This document shows positions 10,985 to 25,168 of a DNA stretch of 42,500 nt, one piece after another. Made by a program: the position numbers and the translations under genes. The notes under the pieces were generated by a model, which saw only the letters and a list, made by a program, of their open reading frames with translations, had not been told where the DNA came from and did not search any database. Numbering within the stretch: the stretch's first letter is position 1; the number at the start of each line of letters is the position of its first letter. The stretch is from Chrysomallon squamiferum (taxonomy: Eukaryota > Mollusca > Gastropoda > Neomphalida > Peltospiridae): positions 7,158,727-7,201,226 of the forward strand of contig CM022671.1 in the NCBI GenBank assembly GCA_012295275.1. Direction: 5' to 3'.

Positions 10985-11730
10985 ATGTCAGAAATTATCC
11001 AGGTTTTAGAAAGTCACTGACAGGCCAGATTCTAAACCTGGTGTACGGAGAGACCAGGAGATGGTATGACCAGGAAGTTTTCGACGATTCTAAAACAGTA
11101 TAAAGGACTTATTTTGCCCGCATTTTATTCTAAAAGCCTCTAAACCTGGTGTATTAAAGATTGATCGTTTTTGCCGATTCTAAAAGAGTAAAGATTACGT
11201 TTTAACTTATTGTATGAAGTTTGCCTCAAATTTTATTCATGTTTTAGAAAGTCACTGACAAGTCAGATACTACACTTGCTATGTAACAAACTAAACGGCT
11301 TATCAAGAGACTGGAAGATCTTCTAACCAAAAAGCTTTTACCTAGTCTAACAGAGCAAAGATTCAGTTTTATAGTTTTTTGAATGCAGTTAATACACTTA
11401 ACATTTTATTGAGCTTTTAGAAAGTCGTTTACATGTCAAACTCTAAAACTGGAATGTAGCAAACTAAACGGTTTATTGAGAGACTGGAAGATAATTTAAA
11501 CACGAAGCTTTCACATTCAGTTAGACTCAGCATTTTATTAATGTTTTGGAAAGTCATTTAAAGGCTGAAAACACGGTATGTAACAAGCTAAATGGTTTAC
11601 TGAGAGACATTTAAACACGGAGCTTTTACCGAATCTAACAGAAAAAAATATTAAGTTTTGAACTTATACTGAGAGCGGTTACACTCACCGTTTTGCTGAG
11701 GATCTAGAAAAGCATTTTCAGGCCAGACAT
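10985..11730. repeat. Decayed tandem array, unit about 130-240 bp
   Basis: A block TTTTAGAAAGTC followed by a (G/C)CAG- or TCAAAC-type sequence and CTAAA-CTGG begins near 11003, 11243, 11414, 11543 and (weakly) 11703. Between blocks, AAACTAAACGG, TTATTGAGAGACTGGAAGAT, GAAGCTTTTACC and ATTCTAAC-AGA-AAAGAT recur in the same order. Spacing varies through internal deletion. Confidence 0.65.
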
Positions 11731-11931
11731 ATGTAAGATACATATACGCTTGATGTTTGCTGGAAAATGACTTTAATGTAACTAACTGGGAGATTAGTTG
11801 TTCATTTATAGATCTTCCTTTAAATATGGTGATCTTCAGTTATTTATTTTGGTAAGGGAGAAGCATTGGGTACGACGTTTTTGTCTGATGTACTAGTAAA
11901 GAAAGGGAAATAATAGTGCACTTCGTTTTGA

Positions 11932-11957
11932 TATTATTATTATTATTATTATTACTA

Positions 11958-12005
<48 letters not shown>

Positions 12006-12180
12006 AATTATTATTATTATATTTATTAATCATTATTAGTTTATTAATTTTACCTATTATTATTATTACTTGTTATTAGTTGATTATTTAATTAATCAAT
12101 TAGTTTATTAATTTTAGTTCTATTTATTTGTTAATTTATTTATTTATTAATTTATTTATTTATTTAATGGTTTATTTAAA
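11932..12180. repeat. (ATT)n passing into (ATTT)n-rich sequence
   Basis: ATT repeats to about 12005, then TTAAT and TTTA units to 12180. Confidence 0.9.
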
Positions 12181-12539
12181 TTTAACACACCTAACACATA
12201 TTCCATTAAATGATGAAAGTAATAACTTCAAATAATTATTTGACTGTAATTTATCAAGCATGGGAGTTATATATATATATTTTTTTTTTTTCGGTCAAAA
12301 ACAACGTTATAATGTTAGGAAGTTATTTCCGTACAGACTTAAAACTCTGTGTTCTGGCGTTGGTTTTAAGGAATGTTTTGCAGTGTGGCTGTTTAAACAC
12401 AAGACGCTTGTATACAGCACAGCTGTCCTGTGTTAAAAGCACACTCTTGAATAGGTACGTGGAGAGCAAGACTGTTTTACAGGCTGATGATATAACAAAT
12501 ACAGAGCACAGTATTTAAACCTTCGACTGGATGTAACTG

Positions 12540-12632
12540 TGTATGTTGTGTGTGTGTTTCTATGTACTACGAGTGTGTACGAGTGTGTATATGTATATAT
12601 GTGTGTGTATATCTGTGTGTATATGTAGCTTG

Positions 12633-12707
<75 letters not shown>

Positions 12708-12842
12708 ACATAAACATATATATGTGTGTGTGTATATGTTTATATATCTTGTATGTATGTGTGTGTGTGATATATATGTGTGTATATATATATATATACA
12801 TACATGTAGAGACACATAAATATATGTATATGTATATATGCT

Positions 12843-12873
<31 letters not shown>

Positions 12874-12970
12874 TTATAGATACATGTATATATGTATATA
12901 TATGTATGTGTGTACGTGTATGTGTGTATATATATATATATATGTGTATATATATATATTTATTTTCATT
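12540..12970. repeat. GT/AT/TATG compound microsatellite field
   Basis: About 430 bp of GTGT, (AT)n (12636-12680), (GTAT)n (12681-12708) and mixed units. Open frames on both strands over this stretch (Tyr/Ile/His/Cys-rich) are repeat translations. A stem-loop (12392-12405 with 12424-12437) lies just upstream in more complex sequence. Confidence 0.9.
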
Positions 12971-13300
12971 TTTTTAAATGTGTGTATGTGTATATACATG
13001 AATGTAATGTAAACATTTACTTGTGTAATTTTCTAGGCATATTTAATGTACAAACCAGTGTTTATTGATTACTGCTGGAAGCTCTGTGAAGTCAGTTTGA
13101 TAAAAACTAGAATTAGTAACATGAACAGGTATGAGTTTACCTAGCGTGTAATTTACTGTTATCCAAACTGAACATGATGAAAACGTACAAACATGCACGC
13201 AGTCAGGATTCTGTTTGTTCTAATGACGAGGACATTTCAGTTTGGTAAAATTAACAAATCTGTTTGAACGGGATAAAAACATGATAGGAAGCGTACAAAA

Positions 13301-13329
13301 AAAAAATAAATAAAAAAAAAAAAAAAAAA

Positions 13330-13402
<73 letters not shown>
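13301..13402. repeat. (A)n(AAT)n(GAT)n compound microsatellite
   Basis: A-rich run, then AAT units from about 13330, changing to GAT units at about 13364 without a break in phase. Poly-T follows at 13501-13525. Confidence 0.95.
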
Positions 13403-13403
<1 letters not shown>

Positions 13404-13814
13404 GAACAAAAGTGCAGTTTTAAAAGCATTTTAAGCCTGAAGATATTTTTTTCGCTGAAATTAATGACATACTTTTTTTTCGTTTTTTAAATATATATAA
13501 TTTTTTTTTTTTTTTTTTTTTTTTTACTGGTTTCTACGAAAAGAAAAATGATGTAAGAGAGTCCTAAAAATAACACGTTCTCTAATCATTTGTCTCCTCG
13601 AGCTATTTTAAAGAGTTCATTATTTCGACTAAAGTACAATGCAAACTGACAGTTATAACCTTCGTTTCTTGTTTATGACTTCCAGCTGACATTATCCATC
13701 TTGATGCACCTTCAAAAACAAGTGTTGTAATGTCTTAATTTAAAAATTAAAAACGTAAAAGAAAAAGAAGAAGAAGAAGAAAAGAACAATCGTAAAGTAG
13801 GAACAAATAGATGG

Positions 13815-14665
13815 ACTATTAGAAACCAGTGTAGGCATTGGTAGGAATCAGAGTTTGTACTGGTAGGAGACAGTATATGTACTAGTATGAGTCAGTATAT
13901 GTACTAGTAGGGAGTATATGAGTTCAGTCTTTGTAATAGTAGGAGTCAGTCTTTGTAATAGTAGGAGTCAGTATTTGTACTAGTAGGAGCCAGTCTTTGT
14001 ACTAGTAGGAGCCAGTATTTGTACTAGTAGGAGCCAGTATTTGTACTAGTAGGAGCCAGTATTTGTACTAGTAGGAGTCAGTATTTGTACTAGTAGGAGT
14101 CAGTCTTTGTAATAGTAGGAGTCAGTATATGTACTAGTAGGAGTCAGTCTTTGTACTAGTAGGATTCAATATATGTACTAGAAGGAGTCAGTCTTTGTAC
14201 TAGTAGGAGTCAGTATATGTACTAGTAGGAGTCAGTATATGTACTAGTAGGAGTCAGTCTTTGTAATAGTAGGAGTCAGTATATGTACTAGTAGGAGTCA
14301 GTCTTTGTACTAGTAGGAGTCAGTATATGTACTAGTAGGAGCCAGTATTTGTATTAGTAGGAGCCAGTATTTGTACTAGTAGGAGCCAGTATTTGTACTA
14401 GTAGGAGCCAGTATTTGTATTAGTAGGAGTCAGTATTTGTACTAGTAGGAGCCAGTATTTGTACTAGTAGGAGCCAGTCTTTGTAATAGTAGGAGTCAGT
14501 ATATGTACTAGTAGGAGCCAGTATTTGTACTAGTGGCAGTCAGTATATGTACAAGTAGGAGTCATTCTTTGTACTAGCAGGAACCAGTATTTGTACTAGT
14601 AGGAGCCAGTGTATGTATTAGTAGTAATCGGTGCAAGCACTAACAGGATTTAGTCTGTGTATCAG
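13815..14665. repeat. 22-bp minisatellite, about 33 or more units, with block-wise variants
   Basis: Unit of the form GTACTAGTAGGAGYCAGTHTWT, decaying at both edges. Each unit contains the palindrome TACTAGTA. Variants are not random: a block of GCC/ATTT units (about 13990-14080), a block alternating GTC/CTTT with GTC/ATAT units (about 14100-14335, a 44-bp dimer), then another GCC/ATTT block (about 14340-14470). Confidence 0.9.
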
Positions 14666-15300
14666 TGTATTATGTTAGATTTCAGTTTACTGACTTTCTT
14701 TTTATTTTTTTTTTTTTTTTTTTTTTCTATTTTTCAAGCGCAAGTAAGCTTGTATTTTTTTATGATAAACTTCAGATTGTTTGAAGATATGTTCAGTATT
14801 CCGTTTCCTGATTTGTTTGTATTTCAACGAAAATCTGTTGCTATTTGATTTCGTGTTCGTGTTTTGCGTCAGTTCTGATCTACAAAACAACATTTATAAG
14901 ATTTCTGCGTCAGAAACATGAGACATGTAAATGAAATGTTTTATTATTCACGTAATGGAAGAAACAGAGAGTACACTGGAAGATTTCTTCTTAACTGTTG
15001 AAACTCTTTTGCTTTTAGGTTTTCAAGAACTTAGTAGAGAATATTTTGAAGAAGTTGCAAGAATCTGTTTGAGCGTTTGTTAAAGAAATGACTGGTTAAT
15101 GGATCTGCACTTATTTCTGTACCACTGAAAATAGAGTGTTTCAGCCCGATCTTTTCTCAGTTAACAGTTTAATATAGACTTGGTATATAATACTTTCTTT
15201 TTCATTAAACTAAACAGCATAGTAGTAAATATCATAGGTATTATGCTGGCTCATTAACCTTAATATGTAATATACGTTTGTTCCACTAACATTCTAACAT
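14666..15300. other. Non-coding stretch, nothing recognised
   Basis: Poly-T at about 14707-14726, otherwise unique AT-rich sequence. After CTTTTGCTTTTAG (15007-15019) a short frame stays open for about 20 codons, but it matches no family and is too short to call. Confidence 0.6.
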
Positions 15301-15800
15301 ATATGACTGGTGAATGAAATACTTTTTTATACACTCTAATTATCCGATTGATACAATGCTCTTTTTTCACTAACTTGCTAACATAATATTATATGACTGA
15401 TAAATAAAATACTTTTTTTCACTAACCCTAACGTGAATACAGCTAATAATATATTCTTGTATCACTTACTAACATATAATATACGACTGATAGATCAAAT
15501 ACCTCTTTCAAATATTCTAATGTGAATCCAATTGATAATATACTCGTGTTTCATTACCTTAATAACCTTCATGATTGATAAATAAAATATGTTTTCAAAC
15601 ATTCAAACTGATAAAATATTCTTATTTCATTAATTTACTGTGATAAATAAAAAATACTTCGTTCATACACCCCAATTATCCGATTAACAATACACTTTTG
15701 TTTCACTAACTTATTAATATATAATAACTGATAAATAAAACACTGTTTTCATTAACACCTTAATGTAAATCTGATTGTTAATATATCTTGTATAACTGAC
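15300..15800. repeat. Decayed tandem array, unit about 89 bp
   Basis: A block GACTGATAAATAAAATACTTT recurs: the TAAATAAAAT-like core begins near 15311, 15401, 15491, 15579, 15643 and 15732 (steps of 90, 90, 88, 64 and 89). CACTAAC.T.CTAACATATAAT and CTAATGTGAATCCGATTGATAAT-like segments fall between. Diverged copies probably extend on both sides (15170-16050). Confidence 0.65.
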
Positions 15801-17293
15801 CTATTAAACTATGAAGTATTTTGATATAATATATTCATCCCACTTTTCAATCACTATCCTGTTAAATCCACTTTGCCTTATATAAAATATACATTCACTA
15901 ACATAATAACATTCTGATTTTTTTATTTTTATTTTTTTATTTTTTTATATATACAGTTCTTTTGATAAACTACTAACCCTGATATAAATCTTACAAGCAT
16001 TTAAAACTAATATACTTATCATTCATCACTCACTAACTTTCTTACACACTAACCAAATACAAGTCCGGTGCTCTAACGCTTACAAAACTGGAATCTTTCT
16101 GAGTACAGTTATCTGGAAGAATAAAAAACTATTCTTTCTCAGTTAATTCTTGTCCAGGCCAGTCGTGAACGCAATCTTAATTGATCAGAAGCGACGTTAA
16201 TCGATGAAAATAAGCGTTAAAATCAATGTTATTAAGTACAGCTTCTGTACACTGATGTTATTTGAGCGTAATAAGTATATGGTGGGTTCTGAGAAAAAGG
16301 AGTTTTTATTCTTACTAACTAAGATTATAAAATATATATTTCTGCTGTCTGATAAGGCCAGAACATTTCCTGTTCCAGACACAGGGAAATCATATGTTTG
16401 TACTGAAGTAATTTTAGTTACTTCGTTTTCTGGTCAGGTTTTGAATCAGTTCTAGTTTTATCTGTCTATTTATCTACCAACATATATACATATATGTATA
16501 TATAGACAGATAAACAAATAGATAGGAATATTCTGCTAATTACACAATTTTTAAAGATAAATAAAATTAAAATTAAAATTAAATAAATAAATGAATAAAA
16601 TAAACAAACAACAACAACCACAACCACAACAACAGTAACAATAATAACAACGATGATGATAATGATAAAGGCGATGATGATAACGATACTAACACGTAAC
16701 AAATAAATAATGCAAATAATGATAATGACGATGATCATAATGACAAATAAACAAACAAAATCTTATCACGATACCAAATACTTATCATTCATCACTGTCA
16801 TCAAATCAATCTGTCTCTCCCCCCAAAAAAAGGGGGGATGATAGAGCGAGCACACTCCGCGCACGCCCCCCCCCCTCTCTCTCTCTCTCTCGTCACCTTC
16901 CTGATTATTAAATATTGTGAGAATTGTGTTACGTTCACTCACGTATTGATTTCTTCAGACGCTGACAGAATTTCATAGACTTCTTTGTGTCGACGTGTCA
17001 CCTCGGGTGACATATCACATGAACGTGTAAATATTCACACAAATGTTAGTCGCAGATCTGACGCTGAACTGTACACTTTTGTTTTAGTATACTTAGTTTT
17101 GGTGTGTTGCTGTTTAGTGTTTCGAGAGCTGTGGGTGTAATATCTGTAGTATCCTATGATTTTGTGGAATTATAAAATATAAAGTGAATACAGTGAAGCA
17201 CTTGTCAGTATTGTGAGTTAATGAAAAAGTTAATGATCGAGTTGTTTTCTTTGGTATCGGACACACACACACACACACATACACACACAACAC

Positions 17294-17335
<42 letters not shown>

Positions 17336-17340
17336 ATTTG
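15800..17340. other. Non-coding stretch with scattered simple repeats and a short palindrome
   Basis: T-rich at 15918-15950, AAAT/ACAACA/GATGAT-like trinucleotides at 16557-16740, C-run plus (CT)n at 16866-16891, (CA)n at 17261-17279 and (TA)n at about 17298-17331. A perfect inverted repeat TGTCACC-TCG-GGTGACA lies at 16996-17012. A short open frame at 16204-16455 shows no recognisable protein. Confidence 0.7.
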
Positions 17341-17379
17341 GTTATGATTTTGGTTTCGCATGGTACATTGTAGCCTACC

Positions 17380-17700
17380 GTGAAGTGGTATGGTATGTTA
17401 TGATGTTCTGTGGTATATATAATACTCTATGGTATAGCATGGTACGATATGATGGTATCATGATTTGATGTGATATATTTAATGAGGCATGGTGGTTTAT
17501 GGTATGAAATATAGTATCATTCTGTGGTGTGATACAATATGGTATGGCTGGCAGTAGTGTTGTATGACGTAGTATAGTGTAATGAGTGTGTAGTGTAGTA
17601 TATGGTATAATACTGTATGGTGTCATTTGGCATTGTGTTGTACAGTATGATCTGGAGCTGAATGATGTGGGTGGTGTAAAAAGGGCGTGACGGGGCCCTG
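17380..17700. repeat. Degenerate TATGGTATG-type repeat
   Basis: Units such as TATGGTATG, ATGGTACGATATGATGG and TGTGGTATAT recur at short irregular intervals over about 300 bp. The His/Tyr/Thr-rich minus-strand frame here follows from the repeat. Confidence 0.7.
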
Positions 17701-18424
17701 ACACTGCATTGTGTGCGTGGTATTAAAATGATATGATATGTTATTGTTTAATGTTCTTTCCTACTGTGAAGTCTCATGTGGCATGGAGAGGAATGGAATG
17801 TGGCATTTCTGTTTATGATGCTGTTTATGATACAATACAATATTTCATTAGTTTGATCTGTTACTGTTTGTCATGAAATGCAATAGATATTTCATTTATA
17901 TATCACTATATTACTTTAATACTATTTAAAATAAACAAGTAGCAAAGTTCCATTTAAAGTGGGAATGGCTAAAAAAAACAATATATTACTAATGTATTAT
18001 GTACATCTCAGATTTTTCAAAGATTTTCCACAGCATTCTGTACTTTTTTTTTATAATAATACTGGTAACAAATGTAAAGAGTACAAAATTGTATGAACAT
18101 CTGTAGTATTTGTTTCCTTCCATTATGATCTTTACTCAGTTAGTATCTGTACTGTAAATGTCAAATGATAAATTACATTTTCGAAAAACCGAATCCGTAT
18201 AAAAATAATCCATGTTTGTGGCAGAAGTAATTAGCGATTTTTAAATCTGAACATGTTTCATTTTTTGGCTCTCTGAAAATAAAAGAACACTGCTTGAAAA
18301 TAAAAAAATAATAAAAATATAAATTGTTATTTTTGTCTGTGGTGGTTATGGTATTCATTACTCCTGCTGTGGAAACAGAGCATTCTTTTTATGGTAAAGG
18401 CTGGATTCCCTGTTTCTAAGATAC

Positions 18425-18715
18425 TCGCCGTTTCTATGGTGATTACAAATGTATATGTGTGTTTATTATGTCTGTGTATGATGTTTGTTTATATCTATGA
18501 AGATTACATGTTTGTTTCTCATTATATGTTCTGTTAGAGTATTCGTTGTTTTTATTGTGATTACGATTTTTTTTTTTTTTTTTTTTTTTTATATTGTGAT
18601 TACGATATTATTTGTTTCTGTGGTGATTATGATATTCATGGTTTCTATGGTAATTACTTTTTTGTCGTTTCTATGGTAATTACGTTTTTACTGTTTCTGT
18701 AATAATTCCTCTGTT
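18425..18715. repeat. Degenerate GTTTCTATGGTNATTACGAT-type repeat
   Basis: Units near 18430, 18547, 18617, 18647, 18668 and 18698, interrupted by poly-T at about 18568-18590. Confidence 0.65.
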
Positions 18716-20053
18716 CACTATTTCTTTGACTTACTGTATATCAGGCACTGATTATTTTTACTAGATACAATAACAAAGATAGCTTAATCTTGCTAAATGT
18801 CAAAGTGTACAGATCATGTTTGTTGTTTTTCTTATGTGTACTCTAAGACGTATACCTCAGAATGGTTAACAGTAATTTTGTATTCCCTTTTCTTTGACCA
18901 CTAAGAGTATCCACTGTCTGATATTAGAAATATTTATACTAAAGAAATTTTCATCTGTTTTTATGAGTATATATATTGTTTTACCCTGATAGGTAACATC
19001 GTTCGTTTAAAGATAATATTTCGATAGTTAGCTATTCTGTGCATACTTTGTAAATATTTTTCGACTTGTTTATTTATTTTATAATATGTCATATCGTATT
19101 TTATTTTATTTTGTGTGTTTGTTTATTTATTCATTATTTAATGTTGAAGATATATATATATATATATTTTTTTATTCGTCTATTTGTTTCATTTTATGAT
19201 ATTTTAATATAATTATTTTTTATAGTTATTTCATTCGGTTTAACTGTTCTTTATGACAGATACTGAAAAAAAAAAAAAAAAAAAAAAAAAGAAAAGAAAA
19301 AACAGAGAAAATTAAAAAGAAATTTCAAAGGCTATAGTTGATTATCATATTTTCTTTGACGACTCCTAAAGATATTTTATTTGACTATTTATTTGCCAAA
19401 CAAACACTTTTCGTGTGAAGTAAATATAACACGAAAAATCAACAAAAAAACAACAAAACAACAACATTCATCAGAACACTAAAGCATGCTGTATTTTACG
19501 CTAAATTATTCTAGTGAGAACGGGGGAAAGGAAAACATAACAAGTGCATCGAGGTAATCATTTGCAAGAAACTGCGGACCGCAGCTGTATTAGTTCGTTT
19601 GTTAGTTTTAATTTTCTCTCTGCGTCCAAGGATACAAAGCAATGAATATTTATTACGACATTGCTTCACTTTCTATTTCTATTTCTGTTCGATTGTTTTC
19701 CTGCTTTGTTCCTGTATTAGGAATTTGTTTGGATTTTTTTACATGTTGGAAAATTTCGGAAAATCGGACAGAAATACGTTCTTTCTGGTTTAAGATTTTT
19801 ACAGACTCAAAGGCCTTAACGTGTGACAAGAATTCGTAGATTTTGGTTTAAGATTTGTACAGAATAAAATTTAGTTTCTGAGGCTGCCTCGGAAAGAATG
19901 CAAAGAAACATGGTAGAATCATTTCGTAAATAAACAAAACCTACGTTGAAGATTAACATTTTGAATGTATTCTGTGAGTAATTGTAAAGCAGGTTTTCTG
20001 GAAGCCCGATAAATGGTATAATACCTGTTCTGTTACAACCAATATAAACATAC
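18716..20053. other. Non-coding AT-rich stretch
   Basis: Poly-A at about 19265-19290; a 9-bp inverted repeat TTTTCGTGT / ACACGAAAA at 19408-19437. No exon or RNA gene could be supported, although a minus-strand gene beginning at 20130 would continue into this interval. Confidence 0.6.
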
Positions 20054-20130
20054 CTGGGAAAGTATCTGTGTTGCAGCAGAGATTTCCTTCCTAGAGCCAA
20101 GACTGAATGAAATCTTGTTAACCGATCCAT
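20054..20130 (-). CDS. Possible first coding exon with a mitochondrial-presequence-like N-terminus
   Basis: Reading the minus strand from 20130, an ATG with A at -3 and G at +4 opens 25 codons plus two bases and ends at CCCAG followed by GTATGT (donor bases at 20053-20048), a near-ideal splice donor. An in-frame TAA lies just upstream (TAA ACG ATG). The peptide begins MDRLTRFHSVLALGRKS and continues LLQHRYFP: rich in Arg/Lys/His and leucine, with a single acidic residue, the composition of a mitochondrial targeting presequence. I do not recognise the protein. No convincing second exon was found at lower coordinates; the read-through frame stays open to 19816 but is low-complexity-like. The CpG-richer block at 20.6-20.83 kb lies upstream and could be its promoter. 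If the USP intron 1 is long, this exon would lie antisense within it. Tentative. Confidence 0.35.
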
Positions 20131-20252
20131 CGTTTAAAGTTTATTTGTTTGAAAGCATGTAGCGTTTTGTTCGTAATTCATTTTAGTAGGGGAAAAATAG
20201 CACAATGACTTCTACAACTACCACCAGCACCAAACAACAATAACAGTAATAA

Positions 20253-20269
20253 AAATATAATAATAATAA

Positions 20270-20300
<31 letters not shown>

Positions 20301-20321
20301 AAGAAGAAGAAAGAAGAAGAT
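20253..20321. repeat. (AAT)n(AAG)n compound microsatellite
   Basis: AAT units change to AAG units at about 20270. ATT and poly-T repeats follow at 20456-20506. Confidence 0.95.
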
Positions 20322-20615
20322 CTAAAACAATGTAACATGAGATAATACGATGATGATTGTTGATGATGATGATGATATTATGAGTATGATGGCGATAATA
20401 CTTTTTGATTATAATAACAATGCATACATAGCATTCATCTTAATTATTATTATTCGTTTATTATTATTATTATTATTATTTAATTTTTTTTTTTTTTTTT
20501 TTTTTAGCATAATTGACTGTTATTTTTTGTACACATCCACGATTGTTTTGTTTAATTACTTAAAAAAGACAAAACGAAGACGATAATTTCAGTGCTAATT
20601 AGAGAGATCAATTTC

Positions 20616-20683
20616 CACTTGGCTTCTTGTTCTGACGTCATCGCTACAATTTCTCACTTGGCTTCTTGTTCTGACGTCATCGC
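20616..20683. promoter_or_regulatory. Tandem 39-bp repeat, each copy with a perfect CRE (TGACGTCA)
   Basis: A 29-bp block beginning CACTTGGCTTC is identical at 20616-20644 and 20655-20683. Each contains TGACGTCA, the full palindromic cAMP response element (20633-20640 and 20672-20679). The following 150 bp is CpG-richer than the flanks and holds the tandem decamer GAAGTGGACA/GAAGTGGACG at about 20728-20748. The block lies about 500 bp upstream of the possible minus-strand exon at 20130. CREB/ATF binding is inference. Confidence 0.6.
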
Positions 20684-20834
20684 CACTCGACCGCGAGACA
20701 AATGGGCAACTTCCCGCAAGCCGCGGACCGAAGTGGACAGAAGTGGACGTAATCTGGCCATTTTATCGAACTCTGCAGTCAGCGTTTGGCTAACTTGCTT
20801 AAAACCCTCCGAGAATCAGTTTTGTCGGTTGTGA

Positions 20835-21201
20835 ACGGTTCTTGTATCGATTTACAAAGCCCTGGTTGACGCTAACGTAATATAGCTCTTTTGTTAACTG
20901 TTGCCAGTCCCATTTTTCTGATTACTGATCATAAACGAATTAGACACCCTAGGCAATACTGGTAACACCTGCAATTTAGCAGTTACGTCAAAACATAATT
21001 TTACAAATGGATAACAAAGCCTAAAACTCATGTCCTTTTTGAAATATATTTACACAGTCGGTTTGGAGTTCTTTTCTGATCTATATTATTTATGGGTTGT
21101 GTTTAGGAAGTCTTTGTTATAATGTTGCATACTCTGCTGTTTTAATGGTGCTGAAAATAATATAGAAAACTAATATAGTAGACGCCCTGTTAACATAGAA
21201 A
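20835..21201. other. Non-coding stretch, nothing recognised
   Basis: Unique AT-rich sequence between the CRE block and the (AG)n tract. Confidence 0.6.
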
Positions 21202-22740
<1,539 letters not shown>

Positions 22741-23028
22741 TTTGTATCTTTTCTTTTCTTATTTCTTTCTTTGTTTTGTTTTGTTTTTTGATTTTTGTTT
22801 TTGTTTTTTAATGTTTCGATCTTTGATTTTTCTTTTATTTTTGTTTTTCTTCTTTTTTTTTTCATTATTTTATTTCATCATTTCATTATGTTCTTCCTTC
22901 TGTCATTACTTTATTTTTTGCTTCATTTTATTCTTCTCTCTTGTTTCCCTCTTTTTTCCATATTTTTTCTTTTTTTTACTTTTTCACGTATTTTTTTTTT
23001 TCTTTCTTTTTCTAGTATATTTTGTTGT
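22741..23028. repeat. Long T-rich polypyrimidine-like tract
   Basis: About 290 bp of TTTTC, TTTTG and TTTTA units, almost free of A-runs. Phe-rich frames are artefacts. Confidence 0.85.
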
Positions 23029-23163
23029 AATGTTTAGAAGCTGTGATTATATTGACGGTTTTAAAGTAGGACGAGCTCTGGAGACTTTGACTCGATGAAA
23101 GCAATCTCATTGTTTTATCAGAAGTTAATTGCCTCGTTATTCATTAATCATTTTATAATGTGA

Positions 23164-23189
23164 ATGTGTGTGTGTGCGTGCGTGTGTGT

Positions 23190-23273
<84 letters not shown>

Positions 23274-23319
23274 CAGAAAGAAAGAAAGAGACCGAGAGAA
23301 GCAGAGAGAGAGAGAGAGT
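23164..23319. repeat. (GT)n(AG)n compound microsatellite
   Basis: GT to about 23190, then AG-rich with AAAG interruptions to 23319. Confidence 0.95.
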
Positions 23320-24050
23320 ATTAATGAGAAAGTATTATAAAATATTTAGTATGTCAGATTAAGGTTTCTTCTTTGTCTTTTCCCAAAGTTGAGCAATAAG
23401 TGAATTTCTGAACACAACCATTTACTGAATAATCATTCTTTGAAACAAATACCACTTGCTTATTTTAGCTCAGCATTCATCAAACGGTTTCCAGTTACTT
23501 CACAACAAGGCTACCACAGATTATAATATAATAAATGACAGCAAAATTAAGTGGTGTTTAATAAAATATCCTTGGGGATACTGTTTGGAACGGGAAATGG
23601 ATGTATCACGTACTCGTCAGGAGTACGCACACCCAAGTCTCTTGATAAACTAGACACTGTTTGGAATGGGATATATAGCCCAACGGGGATTTACCAGATG
23701 ATTCATCTCGCAATATACAAGATGGCTTTTGACGAGGGACGAGTCTAAATTTATGTGTCGTTATCATACGCAGGTCGCCATAAGTTCGATAATTTTATTA
23801 CATCAGCTGTTTATACATTCTGACGTTAAAATAAATAAATAAATAAATAGAGTGAACTTGTTCCTCATCGTCTGGTGTTTGTAAACCTCGATGAGGTCAT
23901 CAGAACTGAGAACGTGATGACGTTTATTTATCGTGAGATGTTTGCAGTTCTCGTGTTTGTTACGTCAGGCGTGGAAAGTATGTGACCTTCTCAAACCGTG
24001 AACGTGAAGTCTAAAGTCCCCTTAGTCTAACATGGAGAAGTTCGTGGTCA
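23320..24050. other. Non-coding or undetermined stretch
   Basis: Two short overlapping open frames (23456-23653, 23551-23748) match no family. A related segment (GATACTGTTTGGAACGGGA / GACACTGTTTGGAATGGGA) occurs twice, near 23578 and 23654, suggesting a small old duplication. A 7-bp hairpin CGTACTC-GTCAG-GAGTACG lies at 23609-23627. Confidence 0.5.
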
Positions 24051-24051
24051 C

Positions 24052-24072
24052 GGCACGTGACTGTCACGTGAT
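24052..24072. promoter_or_regulatory. Paired CACGTG E-boxes one helical turn apart
   Basis: CACGTG at 24054-24059 and 24065-24070, an 11-bp spacing. The contexts GGCACGTGAC and GTCACGTGAT each differ by one base from the CLEAR motif GTCACGTGAC bound by TFEB/MITF-family factors. CpG-richer flanks from about 23870. Function is inference. Confidence 0.35.

Positions 24073-25168
<1,096 letters not shown>

Noticed and set aside
12433-13012. Tyr/Ile/His- and Cys/Val-rich frames on both strands
   Set aside because: Translations of (GTAT)n and (GT)n.
15020-15084. Possible second USP exon after CTTTTGCTTTTAG (frame FQELSREYFEEVARICLS)
   Set aside because: Phase fits, but the residues do not match USP helix 1 or strand 2 and the frame stops after about 20 codons.
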